Part shown: in pieces, positions 7,486 to 11,643 of the stretch
How the letters are laid out: each line of letters begins with the position of its first letter
How positions within the stretch are numbered: the first letter of the stretch is position 1
NCBI GenBank assembly: GCA_023131705.1
Contig: JAGLZG010000114.1
Location: 1-11,643, forward strand
From: Nanobdellota archaeon
GTDB taxonomy: Archaea; Nanobdellota; Nanobdellia; Woesearchaeales; B3-WOES
Direction: 5' to 3'
DNA length: 11,643 nucleotides
Position numbers and translations under genes: made by a program
Notes under the pieces: generated by a model
Seen by the model: the letters and a program-made list of their open reading frames with translations, nothing else
Database searches by the model: none
Told to the model about the DNA's origin: nothing

Positions 7486-8523
7486 ATGATTAAAGAAGGC
7501 AAAGCTGTATTGGATGTCAAGACAGAGAAGATTGTGTCTAAGAAGATGGATGTGTTTTATAATCCTGTTATGAAGTTTAACAGGGATATTTCTGTTTTAT
7601 TATTGAATTGCATTGACAAAAGGAATTTACAGATAGGATTGCCTTTGGCTGGCTCTGGAATCAGGGGTGTAAGGTTTTTGTTGGAATTGAGAAAAGGCAA
7701 GATAAAATCAATAAGATTTAATGATTATGATAAAAAGGCTGTTAATTCCATTAAAAAGAATTTAAAGCTGAATAAGATAAAGCTTAACAAGAAAATTATA
7801 GTTGAAAATAAAGACGCTAATTTGTTTTTGCTTGAATCACATGGTTTTGATTATATTGATATTGATCCTTTTGGAAGCCCTAACCCTTATTTAGATTCTT
7901 CTGTCAGGAGAATTAGCAGAGAAGGAATATTAGCTGTTACAGCAACAGATACCGCTGCTTTGACAGGAACCTATATTAAAACCTGTTTAAGAAAGTATTG
8001 GGCAGTTCCTTTAAAGAATGAGTTAATGCATGAGATTGGCTTAAGGATTTTAATCAGAAAGATACAATTAATTGGCGCGCAGTATGAAAAAGCGCTTATT
8101 CCAATATTTTCTTATTTTAAAGACCATTATTTCAGGGTTTTTTTCAGGTGTGAAAAGGGCAGGAAAAAGGCAGATTCTGTTCTTGAACAGCATGGAATGT
8201 TTGATAATGCAGGACCTTTATGGCTGGGAGGGTTGTGGGATAAAAGATTAGTTAATCTAATGGAAAAAAAGAATGATATTGAGGAAAATAAAAAGATATT
8301 AAGGATTATTAAAGAGGAATCAAGGATAGATGTGGTTGGTTTTTATGATATTACAAAGCTGGCTAAGAAATACAAGATAAAGGTCTTGCCTAAACAGGAT
8401 GAACTGATTGCTAAGATAAAGAAGAAAGGGTTTAAAGCAAGCCCAACACATTTCAGGGAGAATTCTGTCAGGAGTGATGTTAAAGAGAAAGAGTTTGTTG
8501 GGTTGGTTAAGGTTATGGGCTAA
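7486..8523 (+). CDS. trm1: tRNA (guanine26-N2)-dimethyltransferase Trm1
   Basis: Trm1 is an S-adenosylmethionine-dependent enzyme that methylates N2 of G26 in tRNA, usually to the dimethyl form, in the cytosol. The 345-residue product shows the family order: the N-terminal EGKAVLDV and VFYNPVMKFNRD elements, SAM motif I LAGSGIRGVRF (54-64), the acidic motif FNDYD (78-82) that contacts SAM, NKDAN (108-112), and the catalytic motif DPFGSP (127-132) within IDIDPFGSPNPYLD. HEIGLRILI (182-190), FSYFKDHYFRVFF (208-220), GPLWLG (243-248) and a C-terminal ASPTHF-type segment (319-323) follow. It is slightly shorter than typical archaeal Trm1. The usual cysteine pairs before GPLWLG are missing: only about 20 residues lie between RCEKG and that motif. 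The start follows a TATA box at leaderless distance. The family call is very secure. Confidence 0.95.
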   Translation: MIKEGKAVLDVKTEKIVSKKMDVFYNPVMKFNRDISVLLLNCIDKRNLQIGLPLAGSGIRGVRFLLELRKGKIKSIRFNDYDKKAVNSIKKNLKLNKIKLNKKIIVENKDANLFLLESHGFDYIDIDPFGSPNPYLDSSVRRISREGILAVTATDTAALTGTYIKTCLRKYWAVPLKNELMHEIGLRILIRKIQLIGAQYEKALIPIFSYFKDHYFRVFFRCEKGRKKADSVLEQHGMFDNAGPLWLGGLWDKRLVNLMEKKNDIEENKKILRIIKEESRIDVVGFYDITKLAKKYKIKVLPKQDELIAKIKKKGFKASPTHFRENSVRSDVKEKEFVGLVKVMG

Positions 8524-8560
8524 ATCAAAATTTGGTGGTTCTGTGTCTTAGTGAGAAACA

Positions 8561-8568
8561 TTTATATA
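8561..8568 (+). promoter_or_regulatory. TATA box of the 349-residue membrane protein gene
   Basis: TTTATATA, preceded by the purine-rich GAGAAACA as a possible BRE, begins 30 bases before the ATG at 8591. No ribosome binding site is seen, so a leaderless mRNA is predicted. Confidence 0.7.
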
Positions 8569-8590
8569 AGAAAACAATATCAACATATTA

Positions 8591-9640
8591 ATGCAAAAAA
8601 TAATTAATTATAAAAAAACATGCATATTAATTCTTTTTCTTTTACTGCTATTTATTTTTTCCTTAAATACATATGCGATAACTAACTTATCAATTACAAG
8701 TAAAAAAATAAGTAGACCTTTTCTTGATGGTCAATCTTTAGAATATAAATGGGTTATAAAGAATGTTGGTTTGAATAATATTTCTTCTTTTTCACTAATT
8801 TTTGAGATAGAAAATTGTAAAACTAAAGAAGCTCTAATTAATCTTACTTGTGTTATCAATAGTTTAAAAGTAAATAAAACTACATCATGTAAAAGTCCGA
8901 AGATACATGTAGTTGATGCTGGGATACACCGATTATTTATATATCCAAAAAATAAAGAGTCTATAATTATTAATGGAAGAAGTTTAAATCAGAGAAATTG
9001 GATAGATGATAACTTCAGAGTATATACTCCAACAGAGTTATTTGCTATTATAGGTGTCATAATTACGTTTTTAATATTATGGAATCAATTTTTAAAAGGG
9101 GGGAATATTACATTAAGTCATCCCAAATACTATTCTCTAATAAATGACCATAAAAACAAAATATTGAAATTTAAGTTACCATTAATATTCCAAAATGATG
9201 GTGCTAAATCTTCTTCAGTGTCCTACTTAATGGTTGTATTGAAAAATGGAAGGGAGAGAATAGTTTTAAAATGGAATAATTTGTCTAATGGAAATAAAGT
9301 AAGTCAATTTATAGTAAGACCAAGAGACCATATTGAAAAGATAATTACATTTGTATCAGAGTATAATAAAGTTTTTGATTTAGGGAAGTGGAACATTGAA
9401 ATCATTTCTTATAAGGATGGTTATGACATCCGAATGCATTTACTTTCTTTTGATTCAAATTTGAAAATCACAAAACGAAATATTGACTTTGATTTTTGGC
9501 AAGATATATATAATGATGAGAAGAAAATGAGTATGTTCTCTAAAATTATATTTTGGGGACAAGATAGATTTCCTAAGGGTTATGTTAAATTAATTGCAGG
9601 TATTTTTCATGGTTTTCAAAGATTCTTTGGTAAAAGATGA
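8591..9640 (+). CDS. Unrecognised membrane protein with an exported Ig-like domain, central TM helix and second soluble domain
   Basis: This is a 349-residue protein of unknown function. Residues 1-29 are a signal peptide (basic start, long Leu/Ile/Phe core, NTYA). Residues 31-146 look like an exported CARDB-type beta domain (YKWVIKNVGLNNIS) with three Cys (76, 87, 100) and several N-glycosylation sequons. Residues 148-168 form a single TM helix (LFAIIGVIITFLILW) followed by Lys. Residues 170-310 form a second beta-rich domain, predicted cytosolic, with a LPLIFQNDGAKSSSVSYLMV pattern that again resembles a membrane-associated Ig-like fold. The C-terminus is an aromatic, basic, probably amphipathic segment (FFGKR end). 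It has its own leaderless promoter and converges on the HEPN/winged-helix operon, so it is not in that operon. A sensor or structural role across the membrane is possible but unsupported. A G6 run at 9098-9103 lies just after the TM codons. Confidence 0.85.
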   Translation: MQKIINYKKTCILILFLLLLFIFSLNTYAITNLSITSKKISRPFLDGQSLEYKWVIKNVGLNNISSFSLIFEIENCKTKEALINLTCVINSLKVNKTTSCKSPKIHVVDAGIHRLFIYPKNKESIIINGRSLNQRNWIDDNFRVYTPTELFAIIGVIITFLILWNQFLKGGNITLSHPKYYSLINDHKNKILKFKLPLIFQNDGAKSSSVSYLMVVLKNGRERIVLKWNNLSNGNKVSQFIVRPRDHIEKIITFVSEYNKVFDLGKWNIEIISYKDGYDIRMHLLSFDSNLKITKRNIDFDFWQDIYNDEKKMSMFSKIIFWGQDRFPKGYVKLIAGIFHGFQRFFGKR

Positions 9641-9662
9641 TATGAAGGAAACATATTATACA

Positions 9663-9690
9663 TTTTTCAATGACAAAAAGACATATTTTT
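9663..9690. terminator. Convergent T-run terminator region
   Basis: T5 runs on the plus strand at 9663-9667 and 9686-9690 follow the stop at 9640. An A5 run at 9675-9679 gives T5 on the minus strand about ten bases after the winged-helix stop. These simple T runs suit termination of both converging transcripts; no strong hairpin is seen. Confidence 0.4.
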
Positions 9691-9928
9691 AGTTTTCTAC
9701 TGAATCTATTCCATATACTGTAATTTGTGCTAAAAACCCCCCCCCTAAAAATTTCTCCAATTTTACTAAGGATTTATCTTCAAGATATTTTATATTAAAA
9801 TTCAAAGAACTCTCATCTATCCCCAAGTCATTTAATAAAACTTCTTTAGTTATATATCCCCTAGCATTTTCTATTGCATATCCATATAACTTTTCTAAAA
9901 TTTTCAACCTAATTTCTTGGTTATCCAT
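9689..9928 (-). CDS. Small winged-helix DNA-binding protein, probable regulator or partner of the HEPN gene
   Basis: This 79-residue product looks like one winged helix-turn-helix domain. An N-terminal helix (IRLKILEKLYGYAIENARG) is followed by YITKEVLLNDLGIDESSLNFNIKYLEDKSLVKLEK, a helix-turn-recognition-helix pattern like MarR/ArsR-type folds, and a wing with LGGGFLAQITVYGID. The start ATG overlaps the end of the upstream HEPN gene by 8 bases, and two overlapping GGAGG motifs precede it, so translation is coupled. It is probably cytosolic and may bind DNA, or act as antitoxin by binding the HEPN protein; neither is shown. The wing glycines are encoded by nine consecutive G. Losing one G gives a stop two codons later; gaining one replaces the C-terminus and reads past the normal stop. 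The fold is fairly certain, the role is inferred from its partner. Confidence 0.85.
   Translation of the reverse strand: MDNQEIRLKILEKLYGYAIENARGYITKEVLLNDLGIDESSLNFNIKYLEDKSLVKLEKFLGGGFLAQITVYGIDSVEN
9737..9745 (-). repeat. Nine-G homopolymer tract inside the winged-helix gene
   Basis: The coding strand reads GGG three times for the wing glycines, the longest G/C run in this AT-rich window. One base less puts TAG in frame after GGGF; one base more opens a different C-terminal frame. It could be a slippage (phase-variation) tract or just codon choice. Confidence 0.7.
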
Positions 9929-10568
9929 TTAGCCTCCCTCCTAATTCTTCTAAAGTATGTGATGCTAATATTAAAATATTTCTAATTTGATCTTCATTTA
10001 AATCTAATTTTCCACTAGCATGAACAAACTTGTTTCTTGCTTCGATAAACAAAGCTAACCTTTTTTGAGACATTGAATCAATTAAATTTTTAAGACTTGC
10101 TATCCTTAACAAATGACTTAAACCTGTCTTTTCTTTAAAAATTATTTTATTTTTTTCCAATATCCCTTTTATGGTTTCTTCAAGTTTATAATAATAGTAT
10201 CCAAATCCTTCAAAATATTGTTTATTATCCATTATAAATTTTAGTTTATTATCTTCTAATTTTTGTTCATTTTCTCCCATCATAGGTTCTAATTCCCTAT
10301 TAAATCTTTGAAGTTCTTTCTTTTTCTTTTCCTCTTTAAATCTAATCTCATATTCTCTATATTTTATACTGATTATTCTTTTTGTTAATGGCATAAATAT
10401 CAATAAAAGAATAATATAAATTGTTACAATATCAATATTATATGGCTGAATAAATTCTAGATAAGGGGAAAATAGGTTGGTAACAATAGATATTATTAAG
10501 AGTAGTAATATAGCCCAAAATAATAATTTTGTATAAGCATCTAAATCAAAATAATTTTCTTTTACCAT
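9921..10568 (-). CDS. Membrane-anchored HEPN-like domain protein (candidate ribonuclease/toxin)
   Basis: This is a 215-residue protein with two predicted TM helices (about 14-35 and 46-63), a short outside loop, and a basic stretch after TM2 (KRIISIKYR) that places the C-terminus in the cytosol. Residues 68-108 are charged and probably coiled-coil (KEEKKKKELQRFNRELE). Residues 110-212 are helical and contain IEARNKFVHASG, with R178-N179-x3-H183, which matches the RX4-6H motif of HEPN ribonucleases, where Arg and His are catalytic. The nearest known context is HEPN toxins paired with MNT or other antitoxins, and DUF4145-like HEPN proteins; the exact family is not recognised. It is the first gene of an operon with the winged-helix gene and has a TATA box at leaderless distance. 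Sampled lines here are more AT-rich than in trm1 or aEF1-beta. HEPN is a motif-based call; nuclease activity is inference. Confidence 0.8.
   Translation of the reverse strand: MVKENYFDLDAYTKLLFWAILLLLIISIVTNLFSPYLEFIQPYNIDIVTIYIILLLIFMPLTKRIISIKYREYEIRFKEEKKKKELQRFNRELEPMMGENEQKLEDNKLKFIMDNKQYFEGFGYYYYKLEETIKGILEKNKIIFKEKTGLSHLLRIASLKNLIDSMSQKRLALFIEARNKFVHASGKLDLNEDQIRNILILASHTLEELGGRLNG
9933..9941 (-). promoter_or_regulatory. Double ribosome binding site of the winged-helix gene inside the HEPN gene
   Basis: On the minus strand GGAGGGAGG ends four bases before the ATG at 9928, and the first GGAGG has an eight-base spacing. It lies in the last codons of the HEPN gene (Gly-Gly-Arg), which fixes the start and supports coupled translation. 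Confidence 0.75.
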
Positions 10569-10592
10569 GTATACTATAAGGAATAGAAAGAG

Positions 10593-10600
10593 TATATAAA
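10593..10600 (-). promoter_or_regulatory. TATA box of the HEPN/winged-helix operon
   Basis: On the minus strand TTTATATA begins 32 bases before the ATG at 10568, with no Shine-Dalgarno between, so a leaderless transcript is predicted. It is overlapped upstream by a T6 run and followed upstream by the palindrome at 10606-10620. Confidence 0.65.
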
Positions 10601-10620
10601 AAATTAACTATTTTATAGTT
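10598..10620 (-). terminator. Hairpin plus T6 after the aEF1-beta operon, overlapping the HEPN promoter
   Basis: On the minus strand AACTAT, loop AAA, ATAGTT forms a 6-bp stem followed by AA and six T, an intrinsic-like terminator 13 bases after the aEF1-beta stop. The palindrome abuts the TATA element of the next operon, so it could also be an operator for the winged-helix protein. Confidence 0.5.
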
Positions 10621-10632
10621 TATACAAAGAAT

Positions 10633-10911
10633 CTACCCAATAGCCCTTCTAACATCAACAACTTCAGCAGAATTAACACCTTCAATGCCTTTAATCTTAT
10701 CTGCCAGAGGGTCTGGGCTTCCTTTTGCTTCATCCATGACAAAGGTTATTTTCAAAGCTTTTAATCCAAATGCAATAGGCTCCTGTTCTGTTTTTGTTTC
10801 GCCTTCACCAGCAAACTCTGCAATCAGCTTTTTAGCAGACTCTTCTATGCTATCTAAGTCTATTTCTGGTGATTCAGGCATTATTTTTATTGTTGCTATT
10901 ACATTTGCCAT
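10633..10911 (-). CDS. ef1b: Archaeal elongation factor 1-beta (aEF1B)
   Basis: aEF1-beta is the cytosolic guanine-nucleotide exchange factor that reloads aEF1A with GTP during elongation. The 92-residue product has normal archaeal length. It matches the family throughout: an N-terminal NVIATIKIMPESPEIDLD strand/loop, a helix (IEESAKKLIAEF), the PIAFGLKALKITFVMDE core strands, and the GVNSAEVVDVRRAIG C-terminus. It lies two bases after the stop of the zinc-ribbon gene (10914-11087), a common archaeal pairing, and appears to be the last gene of that operon, followed by a hairpin and T6. No defects are seen. The start is fixed by the tight spacing and by the usual length; the identification is very secure. 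Confidence 0.96.
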   Translation of the reverse strand: MANVIATIKIMPESPEIDLDSIEESAKKLIAEFAGEGETKTEQEPIAFGLKALKITFVMDEAKGSPDPLADKIKGIEGVNSAEVVDVRRAIG

Positions 10912-10913
10912 TT

Positions 10914-11087
10914 TTAATTAGGGCCTACAAAATTACAAGAAGGACATTTATATTTTACTGCTTTTTCCCTGCAATTCTTACATCTGATTATCTTGTATTT
11001 TAAGCAGCCAGGACACATAAATCTAACTGTTCCTGCCATATTTGTTATCTTTTTTTTGCAAGATATGCATACTAATTCTTCTGTCAT
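10914..11087 (-). CDS. Small archaeal zinc-ribbon protein (HVO_2753-like, translation-associated)
   Basis: This 57-residue product has eight cysteines in four CxxC knuckles: C7-I-S-C10, C25-P-G-C28, C36-K-N-C39 and C48-P-S-C51. It ends in GPN, which is characteristic of the small archaeal two-zinc-finger family described for HVO_2753 (often called Zn-ribbon RNA-binding protein involved in translation). Two zinc sites, each from two knuckles, are expected. It is likely cytosolic and linked to ribosome or RNA function; the precise role in the family is not settled. It is translated from the ATG at 11087 and ends two bases before aEF1-beta, with which it forms an operon. A TATA box 33 bases upstream predicts a leaderless mRNA. 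It is easily missed because it is short. Confidence 0.93.
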   Translation of the reverse strand: MTEELVCISCKKKITNMAGTVRFMCPGCLKYKIIRCKNCREKAVKYKCPSCNFVGPN

Positions 11088-11112
11088 ATTAGTATATGGA
11101 ATTTTATGGCAT

Positions 11113-11120
11113 TTTATAAA
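11113..11120 (-). promoter_or_regulatory. TATA box of the zinc-ribbon/aEF1-beta operon
   Basis: TTTATAAA lies 26-33 bases upstream of the ATG at 11087 on the minus strand, with AGAAAGC before it as a possible BRE. The element reads the same in both directions, so it could also fire toward the plus strand. Confidence 0.65.
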
Positions 11121-11258
11121 GCTTTCTGTTTGGATTTATATTCTGTTATCCCGAAACTGGTTTACATCACGAAATTGCCAGATATTCTTAAGTTCGTCCT
11201 TCCTTCCTTATAAACCTTCTAATATTTACTAACAAACACATAGAATAAGAATGTATTT
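11121..11258. other. Intergenic region without a supported gene
   Basis: No coding region is supported. On the minus strand a second TATA-like TTTATAAG (11208-11215) precedes a less AT-rich stretch (about 11130-11200) holding CTGG...CCAG arms (11169-11193 region) and two TTTCG words. This could be a small RNA or an upstream promoter with a leader; the evidence is weak. Confidence 0.3.
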
Positions 11259-11264
11259 AAAAAA
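11259..11264 (-). terminator. T6 terminator after the 5'-partial membrane protein gene
   Basis: A6 on the plus strand gives T6 on the minus strand, seven bases after the stop codon at 11271, consistent with a simple archaeal T-run terminator. No hairpin precedes it. Confidence 0.4.
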
Positions 11265-11270
11265 TTTGCT

Positions 11271-11643
11271 TTATTTTATGCTATTTGATTCACTAATAGT
11301 CTTATCTATTTCATTTGGATTATAGCCCTGATTTATTAAACTCTGCCTGATTTGCTGAATATTATACCCTTGTCCTAGATACTTTGCTATATAGTCTCTT
11401 AATTTTGATTTTTCTTCAATTTCTTTTTTATGTTGAGATGAGCGAATAACAGTTTTAAAAAATTTTCCCCCTCTGTTTCCTTTTGTTCTAATATAAGCCG
11501 GGATGATAAATATAAACAGGTCTAAAAGGATAATAACAAGAATAACTCCAATTATAAAATAAGGGTTATAGTAAAATTTTCCCCCTCTTGCATAAAAATC
11601 AGAATTAACTTCCGGCGGTGTGTAATAAAGCAATAAATCATTT
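11271..11643 (-). CDS. Membrane protein with C-terminal two-helix module, 5'-partial
   Basis: The reading frame is open to the window edge with no in-frame ATG upstream. The TTG at 11633 is an unlikely start, so the true N-terminus is probably outside. The visible 124 residues contain a short Tyr-rich segment, one TM helix (FIIGVILVIILLDLFIFIIPAYI) followed by a basic stretch (RTKGNRGGK), a charged linker, and a C-terminal helical module (LRDYIAKYLGQGYNIQQIRQ, then LINQGYNPNEID). This last pattern, with the repeated GY at each turn, is familiar at the ends of many DPANN membrane proteins and resembles a small UBA/CUE-like helical bundle, probably cytosolic. The function is not recognised. It is transcribed toward the zinc-ribbon operon with its own T-run terminator, so it is probably separate from it. 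Confidence 0.75.
   Translation of the reverse strand, partial: NDLLLYYTPPEVNSDFYARGGKFYYNPYFIIGVILVIILLDLFIFIIPAYIRTKGNRGGKFFKTVIRSSQHKKEIEEKSKLRDYIAKYLGQGYNIQQIRQSLINQGYNPNEIDKTISESNSIK

Noticed and set aside
11130..11200. C/D-box guide RNA on the minus strand
   Set aside because: One GTGATGT resembles a C box, but no CTGA D box or second box pair at proper spacing was found.
10685..11232. Plus-strand open frames opposite aEF1-beta and the zinc-ribbon gene
   Set aside because: Both are antisense to genes with unmistakable family motifs.
1..11643. tRNA, rRNA or transposase genes
   Set aside because: No cloverleaf, rRNA-like sequence, transposase motif or terminal inverted repeats with target duplication were seen on either strand.

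Overview
The window looks like a piece of an AT-rich archaeal genome, most likely a DPANN archaeon of the Woesearchaeota/Pacearchaeota type. The evidence is an aIF5B start, an archaeal Trm1, aEF1-beta, an archaeal four-CxxC zinc-ribbon protein, strong TATA boxes with probable leaderless transcripts, and a giant Asn/Thr-rich surface protein with a single C-terminal membrane anchor. The lineage is inferred from protein style; no database search was run.

Layout: (1) 1-197, minus strand: N-terminus of the translation factor aIF5B, cut by the window edge. (2) 402-7016, plus: a 2204-residue secreted, membrane-anchored surface protein. It has a lamin-tail-like domain, a parallel beta-helix, about a dozen Ig/cadherin/FN3-like modules, a hyperacidic segment and a C-terminal TM helix. 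(3) 7017-7120: a short gap packed with hairpins, one of which can cover the ribosome binding site of the next gene. (4) 7121-7453, plus: a small exported CARDB-like protein. (5) 7486-8523, plus: Trm1 tRNA methyltransferase, with a leaderless promoter. (6) 8591-9640, plus: an unrecognised membrane protein with domains on both sides of the membrane. (7) 10568-9689, minus: two overlapping genes, a two-TM protein ending in a HEPN-like domain (R-N-x3-H motif) followed by a small winged-helix protein that carries a run of nine G. (8) 11087-10633, minus: zinc-ribbon protein and aEF1-beta, a translation operon. (9) 11643-11271, minus: 5'-partial membrane protein with a helical C-terminal module.

Translation genes (aIF5B, Trm1, zinc ribbon, aEF1-beta) form the backbone. 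The surface-protein pair and the 8.6-10.6 kb segment look like accessory cargo between them. The most interesting candidate system is the membrane-anchored HEPN plus winged-helix pair: it has its own promoter, translationally coupled genes, a candidate operator/terminator palindrome over the promoter, and a possible slippage tract in the regulator. The structured leader at 7018-7112 is the second candidate.
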